Assembly (NCBI GenBank): GCA_013698215.1
Contig: JACCVJ010000446.1
Coordinates: 1-7,404 of the forward strand
Source of the DNA: Tatlockia sp.
GTDB lineage: Bacteria > Cyanobacteriota > Cyanobacteriia > Cyanobacteriales > Chroococcidiopsidaceae
Direction: 5' to 3'
Length of the DNA: 7,404 nucleotides
Shown here: positions 1 through 6,254 of the stretch, in pieces
Layout: each line of letters starts with the position of its first letter
Numbering within the stretch: position 1 is the stretch's first letter
Translations under genes and position numbers: made by a program
The notes under the pieces: model-generated
What the model saw: the letters and a program-made list of their open reading frames with translations, nothing else
What the model was told of the DNA's origin: nothing
Database searches by the model: none

Positions 1-1
1 G

Positions 2-124
2 TTTGCTTGGGAAGATAAGTTTCGGCGCTTACTGATCCGTTTCGAGCGCATCAGTAAGTTGCACTATGCCTTGAAAAGCTTGGCGTATACGATGATCAAT
101 CTCCGGCATTTCTGCCAGAGTTAA
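2..124 (+). CDS. IS5-family transposase, C-terminal fragment (5' end outside window)
   Basis: The first reading frame is open from the window edge and ends at TAA 122-124, giving 40 residues. They begin FAWEDKFRRLLIRFERI and end YTMINLRHFCQS. This pattern matches the end of DDE transposases of the IS5 family common in cyanobacteria: an F-A-W-x-x-K-F-x-R-L-L-x-R-F-E block just after the catalytic Glu region, then a closing Y-T-x-I-N-L-R-x-F-C helix. The catalytic DDE residues lie outside the window, so activity cannot be judged. The 3' end looks intact, so the right terminus of the insertion sequence should lie within the next couple of hundred bases, but I cannot identify its inverted repeat without the other end. 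Confidence 0.72.
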   Translation, partial: FAWEDKFRRLLIRFERISKLHYALKSLAYTMINLRHFCQS

Positions 125-146
125 CCCTTCCTCATCATTCCCTTTG

Positions 147-167
147 AGGTCTCAGCGAGAGAGACCT
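147..167. terminator. Perfect 7-bp hairpin after the transposase, possible terminator
   Basis: AGGTCTC at 147-153 and GAGACCT at 161-167 are exact inverted repeats separated by a 7-base loop. The hairpin starts 23 bases after the transposase stop codon, where a terminator is expected. The following bases (AGATTTG) contain only a short T-run, so intrinsic termination would be weak. It may instead be part of the insertion sequence end. Confidence 0.35.
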
Positions 168-436
168 AGATTTGTCGTACTTTGAAAACAGAAATATTGG
201 GAAAAGGGGCTGGGAAACTGTCAAAAATACTTCCTCCCAACGCACTGAATGCTCAATTGAGTTCCACCTTGGAAAGGTTCGGATCAAATTTACACAAAAC
301 CCACAACCAGTTGGGTGAGACCATTTCAGATATTTGGCACCTTCAGGATTAAAACTCATTATTAGCAGGCATTTGAGACCTTTTCCTCCAAATACCTCCC
401 TAAAATTCCTATAGAGCCAACCCTCATTGCATATTT
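168..436. other. Intergenic spacer, no supported gene
   Basis: This lies between the insertion-sequence remnant and the stop codon of the protease-nuclease gene. A 74-codon minus-strand frame crosses it, but it has no Shine-Dalgarno sequence, resembles nothing I recognise, and runs into the hairpin at 147-167. I see no convincing terminator for the minus-strand gene. The right end of the insertion sequence probably lies somewhere here. Confidence 0.5.
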
Positions 437-2320
437 TTACTCTTCAACACCAAGACTGGCGTAGGTTAGACGGCTCCTCATAGTTTTACCATTACGGGGC
501 TGGGGGTGGACAGCTTTGTTATTTGGCTCTGAAAGTTCAGCCTCAACAGAGTCTGATAGTTCCAGCTCTTGGTCGCGGTAGACCATACGGAAGACAATTG
601 GGACATGATCGGAAACAGCCTGAGTAAAGTCACTAATGCTATTGTCCAAGCGAACAATAGCAACATCATCCCCTTGAATATCCCCAGGAACTACGTCTCT
701 ACTGGTGATGATGTGGTCGATGAGAGAGCGATGGGAGCGACCGACGTAAGTAATGGCATCCGGATCAGTAGTGTCATCTGCAGTCATAGTGAATAGGTCC
801 GGGGAGTCTCTTAGAGCATCGAGATTGCCGCTAGTCAAGGTGTCATTGAAGTCTCCACCTAGAATAATGGGCAAGTCTTCGGTGGTACGAAGATCGCCTA
901 TAACCTCGGATAAAATCTCAGATGCTAGCCTCCGCCGGGCTTGACTAACTGCATCGCCAAAAGCTTTCAAGTGAACTACCATAAACAGGAAGCGTAAAGG
1001 CTCGGTTCCCTGCTTTTCGAGGATTTCACACTCTGCAATTAGGGGTAGCCTGGGGAAGGCTGATTTGCCATCCCTGGTCGTTTGGCTGAATTTATTACTG
1101 TAGCGTCTGAGTAGGTCGGGACGTAGTTTAGCCTTGGTCGTGTCCTCATCAAAGAGGATAGCCAGATCCTGTCGTCCCGACCCGTCTACAACTTCGTAGT
1201 CATAGCTGAGACCCTGCCGCCCTAGCTCCAGCACTAAGCGGTCTAGAGCTTCTTTCTCTACCTCAATTAGACCTAGGACATCCATTGTTAATCGAGCAAC
1301 TACCTCACTAACGCGAGCAATGCGTTGCTCGCTAACATCACCATTGAAATGCTCAATGTTCCAGAAGCCGATATCGGCAAAGTCAGGAGAGCCTGTAAAG
1401 CCATTGACAACAACTTCACGCCGATCCACCCCCAAACCTTGCAGATCGAAGAAGCCCAGATAGGGGGAGGTATCCTTAATGCCTTCCAGGAGACCTTCGA
1501 GTAGTTCACGAGCAGCTATCCCTGCGAAGCCTATTAGCCGTAGCTTCTCGACAATGGCAGCAATGCGAATTCCCTCGTTGGTAGCCCTACCATCTGGCTC
1601 GATCCATCCTGCGTGATGTAGGGCAACAAGCTGCCAGCGATTATTAAAAACGGGAGACCCGCTAGAACCAGGTTCAGTATCAGTGCGGTAGTGAATGACC
1701 TTATCCTTGACGCGAGTGACCTCGTTGTTGTGCAGAGCAATTTCCTTGCGTCTTCCTGCCGGATGCTGAATGATGCTAGCTAGTTCATTGCGAGTGATAG
1801 TTGCTGGATCGCGCAGTAGCTTGATTGGTGCGATGTCTACGATAGGAGTATCGTCGCAGGCAACTACTGTAAAGTCGAGATCGATGTCGGTCAAAAACAG
1901 GCGGCGCGGCTGGAGTTTGACAACTACAGGGGTCTGACCGTCTTCATAGTTAAACTCGGCAATAGAGTCTTGAGCTTGGGATTCATTCTCCAGCACATGG
2001 TTGTTTGTCATGATCACCCCACGGCTGACCAGGAAGCCAGTACCCATTCCCATTGGTCCGGAAATCCGACAAACAGCCCGTGCCTGCGCTACCCCATCAG
2101 CTAGATAACGAATGGGTAGGAAATCAGAAGTCAGATCTATCTTTTCCACGTTGGCAATTGCTGTTTCAAGCGCCCGCCGTCTACTCTCGTCTGTTACAGG
2201 AGGCTCTTGTTCACCAAGACGGCGACGGTAGCGTATTCCAACCAACCTGCGATAGATAGCTGGATGAAGGTCTTTGGCATCTTCAACCATATTTTCCTTG
2301 CCGGGGCAGTGGCGCGACAT
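437..2320 (-). CDS. Trypsin/V8-like serine protease fused to an EEP-superfamily nuclease
   Basis: This 627-residue protein has two enzyme domains. Residues about 75-265 are a trypsin-like (V8/Glu-endopeptidase type) protease: GTGFLVSRGVIMTNNHVL supplies His108, DLDFTVV supplies probable catalytic Asp149, and PGSSGSPVF supplies Ser220. Residues about 315-582 are an endonuclease/exonuclease/phosphatase domain. Its metal-binding and catalytic motifs are all recognisable: W-N-I-E (Asn321), L-I-E (Glu353), V-V-H-L (His450), G-G-D-F-N (Asp490, Asn492), L-I-D-H (Asp535) and S-D-H-V-P-I (Asp571, His572). The last ~45 residues are acidic and then basic, probably unstructured. No signal peptide or membrane segment is seen, so a cytoplasmic role is likely. 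The ATG at 2318-2320 has GGAG nine bases upstream; Met11 (2288-2290) is an alternative start. The nuclease could equally be a phosphoesterase, since EEP enzymes cut DNA, RNA or phospholipids. The gene stands alone. The fusion resembles effectors of bacterial conflict systems; that role is inferred. Confidence 0.92.
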   Translation of the reverse strand: MSRHCPGKENMVEDAKDLHPAIYRRLVGIRYRRRLGEQEPPVTDESRRRALETAIANVEKIDLTSDFLPIRYLADGVAQARAVCRISGPMGMGTGFLVSRGVIMTNNHVLENESQAQDSIAEFNYEDGQTPVVVKLQPRRLFLTDIDLDFTVVACDDTPIVDIAPIKLLRDPATITRNELASIIQHPAGRRKEIALHNNEVTRVKDKVIHYRTDTEPGSSGSPVFNNRWQLVALHHAGWIEPDGRATNEGIRIAAIVEKLRLIGFAGIAARELLEGLLEGIKDTSPYLGFFDLQGLGVDRREVVVNGFTGSPDFADIGFWNIEHFNGDVSEQRIARVSEVVARLTMDVLGLIEVEKEALDRLVLELGRQGLSYDYEVVDGSGRQDLAILFDEDTTKAKLRPDLLRRYSNKFSQTTRDGKSAFPRLPLIAECEILEKQGTEPLRFLFMVVHLKAFGDAVSQARRRLASEILSEVIGDLRTTEDLPIILGGDFNDTLTSGNLDALRDSPDLFTMTADDTTDPDAITYVGRSHRSLIDHIITSRDVVPGDIQGDDVAIVRLDNSISDFTQAVSDHVPIVFRMVYRDQELELSDSVEAELSEPNNKAVHPQPRNGKTMRSRLTYASLGVEE

Positions 2321-2329
2321 AACTTAAAT

Positions 2330-2333
2330 CTCC
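2330..2333 (-). promoter_or_regulatory. Shine-Dalgarno GGAG for the protease-nuclease gene
   Basis: On the minus strand GGAG stands 9 bases before the ATG at 2318-2320 and supports that start. An AAGGA just ahead of the alternative ATG at 2288-2290 is only 4 bases from it, which is tight. The upstream start is preferred but not certain. Confidence 0.5.
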
Positions 2334-2404
2334 GGGAGCAATACTTCTATTTATCTATCCACTCCCATTCTGAAGCTTACGCAAAATTACATAAAAGTTT
2401 ACTA

Positions 2405-2430
2405 ATTATAGATACCGGCTCAAAAGTCAA
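2405..2430 (-). promoter_or_regulatory. Possible sigma-70-type promoter for the protease-nuclease gene
   Basis: On the minus strand a TTGACT hexamer (2425-2430) precedes a perfect TATAAT (2405-2410), about 85 bases upstream of the start codon. The 14-base spacer is shorter than the usual 16-18, so either the -10 element acts with another -35 or the promoter is weak. The surrounding DNA is AT-rich, so chance occurrence is possible. Confidence 0.35.
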
Positions 2431-3133
2431 GGATCTGATAAGCCTTTTCGCTACGACATCAATCGCAACTCTCAGTCATCATTAAACATAGGAATTACGT
2501 AGTGAATTGTTACCAGCCTAATCTCTCATTTGTCACTTTCGGGAGACTAAAATCTGGAACCTGCTGTGGATAAGGATTTTAGCAAAGTCGCTACAAATGG
2601 GCTAATCTATTAGGAAATTAAGCTTAAAAGCCATACATTATAAGCTTTTTCAATTTTTGGTTCGTTTTTCCCTTGCCCAGAGTAACCAATGAGGGAGATA
2701 CCCTTACCTAGTCGGTACTACCACAGAGAAAATGAGGCCATTTGAACAGAGGTGGGGTGGACGTAGGAAGTTGACCATCAACGACAAAGCTTTCTTACGG
2801 TACCATCTCCTTCACTTTTGCAACACAACCGATCTAACTGGGATTTATGCTTTAGACAGCAACTTGGTATTGAACTAAGATATAAGTTATCCGGCTCCAG
2901 CACTCAGCAACGCCCTGACTTGCCATCTTTTTGCCAAACCTTCACGTAATCTCGTGCTGTGCCTTCCTCTCTTGAATCAACCCCTGGATTTGGGATTTCT
3001 TTCGCACGTCTTCAATCACTGGAGCCGACGGTTAAAGCTCAAGCAGTTTACGGGATCGACAACCAAGCTCTTGGGTATAAGTCACCCATAAGTTCCCTCA
3101 CAAAAACGAAGAGAGCGTAGAGCATTGAGTTAA

Positions 3134-3156
3134 ATCTACATTAAATACGTGTAGAT
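3134..3156. repeat. Inverted repeat ATCTACA / TGTAGAT
   Basis: ATCTACA (3134-3140) and TGTAGAT (3150-3156) are perfect 7-bp arms around a 9-base AT-rich centre. There is no T-tract, so it does not look like a terminator. It could be an operator or a chance palindrome in AT-rich DNA; no nearby gene start gives it an obvious target. Confidence 0.3.
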
Positions 3157-3177
3157 ACTGGGCTAGTGAAACCGCGA

Positions 3178-3197
3178 ATTCTCAATAATTATCAATA
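3178..3197. promoter_or_regulatory. Fur-box-like AT-rich site
   Basis: Read on the minus strand this site contains TGATAATTATTGAGA. It matches 11 of 14 specified positions of the 7-1-7 Fur consensus (TGATAAT-n-ATTATCA, recalled from general knowledge). Its 12-base core ATTCTCAATAAT (3178-3189) recurs exactly at 3362-3373. No iron-related gene is visible nearby, so regulation by a Fur-type repressor is only a guess. Confidence 0.25.
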
Positions 3198-3294
3198 AGC
3201 TTGTACCGAGGGGGAAAAGACTTTTTGCTAACGAATTTTCGGCATTTCAGCCGACTTCAAAGTCATTGACTGCTGCCCCATCAAAAGCCTGCTA

Positions 3295-3433
3295 TTTTTT
3301 GACGACTTGTTCCCAATTTTTGACAACTTATGACCACTGGGTAGGGAGCTTATTAAGTCTTATTCTCAATAATCCTCAGTTTGAGAATAACCAGCGCAAA
3401 AATTTCCCATTTTTCCCAATTTTTTGACGACTT
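3295..3433 (+). repeat. Three T-rich repeats, TTTTTGAC(G/A)ACTT
   Basis: TTTTTTGACGACTT occurs exactly at 3295-3308 and again at 3420-3433, and the variant TTTTTGACAACTT at 3317-3329. The second and third are both preceded by CCCAA. Start-to-start spacing of the TGAC cores is 21 and then 104 bases. Short iterated motifs of this kind occur in plasmid origins (iterons) and as transposase-binding sites at transposon ends, but the spacing is irregular and no matching replication or transposition gene is adjacent. Confidence 0.45.
3360..3390. repeat. 31-bp perfect inverted repeat, 10-bp arms
   Basis: TTATTCTCAA (3360-3369) and TTGAGAATAA (3381-3390) are exact inverted repeats around an 11-base centre. 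The left arm and its extension share ATTCTCAATAAT with the Fur-like site at 3178-3189. The arms are AT-rich and there is no T-tract, which fits a dimeric-repressor operator better than a terminator. It sits between two copies of the T-rich repeat. Confidence 0.55.
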
Positions 3434-3635
3434 TTTCCGATTTTCTTCAATTGAGCAACAGCTTAGGACATGACAACCGACCAGAGGGAACCCCCTCTGG
3501 ACTCCCCAAAAAATTCTCCGTACCTGATTCTCTTAATAAATCTGTCCGTGTTCTTGCCAGACAGCTAATTAATCCAGCAGCACCAAGGCACCCATTTATT
3601 GATGCTGGAAATCTTTACTTCAATGCACTACTGTG

Positions 3636-3655
3636 GATTCCCCCAAACGGGAATC
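3636..3655. repeat. Perfect 7-bp hairpin GATTCCC / GGGAATC
   Basis: GATTCCC (3636-3642) and GGGAATC (3649-3655) flank a 6-base loop (CCAAAC). No T-tract follows on either strand, so it is not a classical terminator. I tested it as the T-arm of a tRNA remnant on the minus strand and the pairing failed. Confidence 0.4.
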
Positions 3656-3843
3656 GAGCCGCTAACTTATTTGTCTGCGACGCAACTCTCTGGAGTTCAG
3701 CTTTCAGTGGAGTTCAAAGCCTCGAAGTCTTCTGGCGAAACTTAACTCAATTAAAGTGAGTAGAAAAGTAAGTTTGGAGTTGTAACAACTACTTGGACTT
3801 GGAGTAGTTTACACATTGTTGTTGCCAGAGTATGTCTGCAAAG

Positions 3844-4143
3844 TCAGTTCAGGGCTTCAGTAGAAAGTTTGTAAACGGGCATAGGAATCCAGTTCCCCGC
3901 AGGCTCATCACCAGTCAGAGCGAACTTTTCGCGGTCAAATGCCCAAATCACAGCAGCTTCGGGTTGATGAGAGAGACGAGTGTATCCATAGGCAAGATGC
4001 GAAACAAGCAAGTCTTGAATAATCGTGACCTGACTAATTCCCAAACTGGGGTAGATATAGCGAAGATACTGTTGGGTCATATTGAGCGTTTTACAAATAT
4101 CGCTGGTAAAAGAATCCGGAAAGCTGAGACTGCCGTCTGTAGA
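3844..4143 (-). pseudogene. 5'-truncated reading frame, unrecognised protein
   Basis: The minus-strand frame is open for 99 codons and ends at TGA 3844-3846. Its translation has natural-looking composition (for example AAVIWAFDREKFALTGDEP and GNWIPMPVYKLSTEALN). Protein-like sequence continues upstream of the only Met (4078-4080), through DSFTSDICKTLNMTQQYLRY, to an in-frame stop just above 4143. No Shine-Dalgarno precedes that Met. This fits the remaining C-terminal part of a longer protein whose start was lost, perhaps when the plus-strand sequence to its right arrived. An intact 78-residue gene from 4080 is the alternative. I do not recognise the family. Confidence 0.4.
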
Positions 4144-4168
4144 TATTAGTGTTCAATGCAAAAGTGAG

Positions 4169-4309
4169 ATGTACTCCACCGTACTTGGCATAGCAGCAAC
4201 TTTACTTGTTAATGGAGCCATGCTTCAGCAAGTCCTTGCGGAAAGAGTTGACCTGGAGCCTCTCTGTCCGTCTTTCCCACTAAATTCTCACTGCCGTGGA
4301 GAAAATGCA
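4169..4309 (+). other. Secretory-like segment in frame with the following gene (gene remnant or N-terminal extension)
   Basis: From ATG 4169 the frame reads into the 90-residue gene without a stop, adding 47 residues. They start with a hydrophobic stretch (STVLGIAATLLVNGAML) ending in a plausible signal-peptidase site (VLA then ER). LCPSFPLNSHC follows, which resembles the C-x3-P-x-N-S-x-C motif found just after the signal peptide in many cyanobacterial secreted proteins. No Shine-Dalgarno precedes 4169, whereas the ATG at 4310 has a good one. I favour a leftover secreted-protein start abutting the next gene. A secreted 137-residue form of the propeptide-like protein remains possible. Confidence 0.35.
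4185..4213 (+). promoter_or_regulatory. Possible promoter for the propeptide-subtilase operon
   Basis: TTGGCA (4185-4190), a 17-base spacer and GTTAAT (4208-4213) form a plausible sigma-70-type promoter about 97 bases before the ATG at 4310. The -35 matches 5 of 6 consensus bases and the -10 matches 4 of 6. If used, transcription would begin inside the secretory-like segment, which favours translation from 4310 over 4169. Confidence 0.28.
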
Positions 4310-4582
4310 ATGTACGTAACGATTCGAGTGCAGACAGATGTGGCGCTCGCTCTACACCAGCGACAGCAACACACGGCTGCGTCCACAGAACTGTTACAGA
4401 AAGCCAAGGAACTCGGTGTAGTGCTGGAGCCATTGCACCCTGGTGCAGAAGACCCTTATCTGGTCCCATATTTCACGGTGAAGGTACCGGACCCGGCAAC
4501 CGCAGAACGCGTGATCGCCCGTCTCCAGCATTGCAAGGCAATAGAGGCAGCTTATCTTAAGCCACCAGATGAAATGCCTTGA
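4310..4582 (+). CDS. Free-standing subtilisin-propeptide-like (I9-like) protein
   Basis: This is a 90-residue protein with no catalytic motif. Its whole length aligns by eye with the N-terminal domain of the subtilase that follows. The start MYVTIRVQ matches ELIVIARR, LGVVLEPL matches ESVTLRPL, and the end YFTVKVPD...AIEAAYLKPPDEMP matches YYRVEAPD...VVEAAYVKPPAELP with one gap. Subtilisin propeptides of the I9 family fold the protease and inhibit it, and free I9-like proteins (yeast IB2, mushroom POIA1) are known protease inhibitors. The likely role is therefore an inhibitor or trans-acting chaperone of the neighbouring subtilase; this is inferred. The start at 4310 is chosen for GGAG at 4298-4301 with 8-base spacing. 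It lies 34 bases before the subtilase gene, so co-transcription is likely. One cysteine (Cys75). An in-frame start at 4169 is discussed separately. Confidence 0.78.
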   Translation: MYVTIRVQTDVALALHQRQQHTAASTELLQKAKELGVVLEPLHPGAEDPYLVPYFTVKVPDPATAERVIARLQHCKAIEAAYLKPPDEMP

Positions 4583-4616
4583 AACTAAGACTGCCATAAA
4601 TATATGAGGTATTACT

Positions 4617-6254
4617 ATGACGAATGCAAGAAATAGACCGACTGCAGAATTCTCTAGGCAGGAAGGCTCTCCGATTGAGCGCGAGTTGATCGTAATTGCA
4701 AGACGTGAAGCTGGATTGCGGGCAACAATGGAGGGGATTGCATCTGTCGAAGGAGCAGATGTCACTCCCCTGGCGGATTTGCTTGCCTCCGAGAGTGTTA
4801 CCCTGCGACCATTGTTCGGTATCAGCGAAGAGCGGATTCAAGCGAAAACTCCTTCTCTAGCCGCTGATACCGGCGCAGACGTGCTAGACCTGTCCGTTTA
4901 TTACAGGGTGGAAGCTCCCGATGAACGCCTGGAGGAACTAGCAGCACGTTTACGTGAACAGGAGGTTGTGGAAGCTGCTTACGTGAAGCCACCAGCCGAA
5001 CTACCTGTGGCGTTGAATGAAACATCTGAGATGCTCAATGATATGGTGCCTTCAGCAGCAGAAGCACCACCAGTGACCCCTGATTTTACTGCCCGCCAGG
5101 CGTACCTAGACGCAGCTCCGGGCGGCATCGACGCGCGCTACGCGTGGACGCAACCCGGCGGCGGCGGAGCAGGTGTTCGGATCGTTGATATAGAAGGTGC
5201 CTGGCGTTTCACGCACGAAGATCTCACGCAGAATCAGGGCGGTGTCGTCGGCGGTACTCAGTCGACGGATTTGGGGTGGCGAAATCACGGGACGGCAGTT
5301 GTAGGGGAATTTGGCAGCGACCGTACTACCTTTGGCTGCACAGGAACCTGCCCGGATGCCAATGTCCGTGCCATCTCCATTTTTGGTGGACTAGGTTCAG
5401 CTGGAGCAATCCGTCTAGCAGCTGATATGCTCAATCCAGGCGATATCATCCTCATCGAACTTCACCGAGCTGGACCCCGCTCTACCGGAATTGGGCAGCA
5501 AGGCTTCATCGCTATCGAGTGGTGGCCAGACGACTTCGACGCAATCCGCTATGCCACCAGCCGAGGTGTAATTGTTGTGGAAGCGGCGGGCAACGGAGCA
5601 GAGAACCTGGACGATCCTATCTACAACACGCCAGATCCAGGGTTTCCTCCCAGTTGGACTAACCCATTTAACCGTGCTAATCGCGATTCTGGTGCCATTT
5701 TCGTGGGAGCTGGTGCGCCACCCCCAGGTACACACGGACGGGATCACGGTCCCGATAGATCCCGCCTGGATTTCTCGAATTATGGGTTGCTAATTGATGC
5801 TCAAGGCTGGGGGCGTGAGGTGACGACTTGCGGTTACGGCGACTTGCAGGGAGGCTCAAATGAAGACTTTTGGTACACCGACGAATTCAGCGGAACCTCC
5901 AGTGCCTCGCCTATCGTGGTCGGTGCCCTAGGCTGCGTCCAAGGCGTCTTGCTTGCCCGTGGTATGAGTCCTCTCTCCCCACCCGCAGCAAGGAATTTGC
6001 TCCGAACTACAGGCTCGCCCCAGCAAGATGCACCCGGACGGCCAAGCAGCCAACGGATCGGCAACCGACCAAATCTTCGCGAGTCCATTTACGTTACCCC
6101 TGACCGCTACATCGGCGTTTGGGAGCAATTAGGGGGTGCGGCATGGGTAGCACGACATGGACTCACTAGCGCCCAGTATCAAGCTGTGTTTGATGAGCTG
6201 GTGCCCCAAGGCTATCGTCCAACTGTTCTCAGCGGCTACAGCGTTTCTAACTAG
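4617..6254 (+). CDS. S8-family subtilisin-like serine protease with N-terminal propeptide-like domain and C-terminal BTRD1-like repeat
   Basis: This 545-residue protein has a complete subtilase catalytic set: V-R-I-V-D (Asp191), N-H-G-T-A-V-V-G (His224), oxyanion Asn326 in V-E-A-A-G-N-G, and Ser428 in S-G-T-S-S-A-S-P. Residues about 22-130 form the propeptide-like domain shared with the upstream 90-residue protein. Residues about 131-160 are a linker, and about 161-490 the catalytic domain. The end (about 496-545), with YIGVWEQ, ARHGLTSAQYQ, FDEL and QGYR, resembles one unit of bacterial tandem repeat domain 1 (BTRD1), usually found in several copies. There is no signal peptide or membrane segment. 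Cys241 and Cys245 lie just after the His region, with Cys405 and Cys440 later. ATG 4617 is supported by GAGG seven bases upstream. The 5101-5160 stretch is very GC-rich compared with the spacer, suggesting transfer. Cleavage after about residue 130 could release the propeptide. The substrate is unknown. Confidence 0.93.
   Translation: MTNARNRPTAEFSRQEGSPIERELIVIARREAGLRATMEGIASVEGADVTPLADLLASESVTLRPLFGISEERIQAKTPSLAADTGADVLDLSVYYRVEAPDERLEELAARLREQEVVEAAYVKPPAELPVALNETSEMLNDMVPSAAEAPPVTPDFTARQAYLDAAPGGIDARYAWTQPGGGGAGVRIVDIEGAWRFTHEDLTQNQGGVVGGTQSTDLGWRNHGTAVVGEFGSDRTTFGCTGTCPDANVRAISIFGGLGSAGAIRLAADMLNPGDIILIELHRAGPRSTGIGQQGFIAIEWWPDDFDAIRYATSRGVIVVEAAGNGAENLDDPIYNTPDPGFPPSWTNPFNRANRDSGAIFVGAGAPPPGTHGRDHGPDRSRLDFSNYGLLIDAQGWGREVTTCGYGDLQGGSNEDFWYTDEFSGTSSASPIVVGALGCVQGVLLARGMSPLSPPAARNLLRTTGSPQQDAPGRPSSQRIGNRPNLRESIYVTPDRYIGVWEQLGGAAWVARHGLTSAQYQAVFDELVPQGYRPTVLSGYSVSN

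Larger units (their letters stand above)
2434..3843. other. Gene-poor, AT-rich spacer with decayed sequence and repeats
   Basis: I find no supportable gene in these 1.4 kb. Short minus-strand frames between about 2904 and 3100 look protein-like but are interrupted in every frame. One is a 36-codon stretch at 2904-3011 containing ARDYVKVWQKDGKSGRC, bounded by stops and lacking a start, so a decayed gene is possible. A plus-strand frame at 3424-3759 needs a TTG start inside a T-rich repeat and has no Shine-Dalgarno. The inverted repeats and T-rich repeats are listed separately. The region may be a scar of past insertions. Confidence 0.5.

Noticed and set aside
135..359. Minus-strand 74-codon frame between the transposase remnant and the protease-nuclease gene
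   Set aside because: No Shine-Dalgarno, no recognisable family, and its 3' end runs through the hairpin after the transposase.
569..944. Plus-strand frames opposite the nuclease domain
   Set aside because: They lie wholly inside the well-supported 627-residue minus-strand gene and encode nothing recognisable.
2207..2485. Plus-strand 92-codon frame over the protease start and promoter region
   Set aside because: It overlaps the start of the protease-nuclease gene, has no ribosome site, and shows low-complexity composition.
3295..3433. CRISPR array
   Set aside because: The repeats are only 14 bases, T-rich and irregularly spaced (21 and 104 bases), with no cas gene in the window.
3630..3665. 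Possible tRNA fragment on the minus strand (CTCGATTCCC resembles a T-loop)
   Set aside because: The T-stem does not pair properly and no anticodon arm or acceptor stem can be built around it.
3424..3759. Plus-strand 111-codon frame
   Set aside because: It needs a TTG start within the T-rich repeat, lacks a Shine-Dalgarno, spans a perfect hairpin, and its translation has no recognisable motif.
4082..4309. Starting the propeptide-like gene at the TTG at 4082
   Set aside because: The first part overlaps the opposite-strand decayed frame and has no ribosome site; GGAG at 4298-4301 clearly favours 4310.
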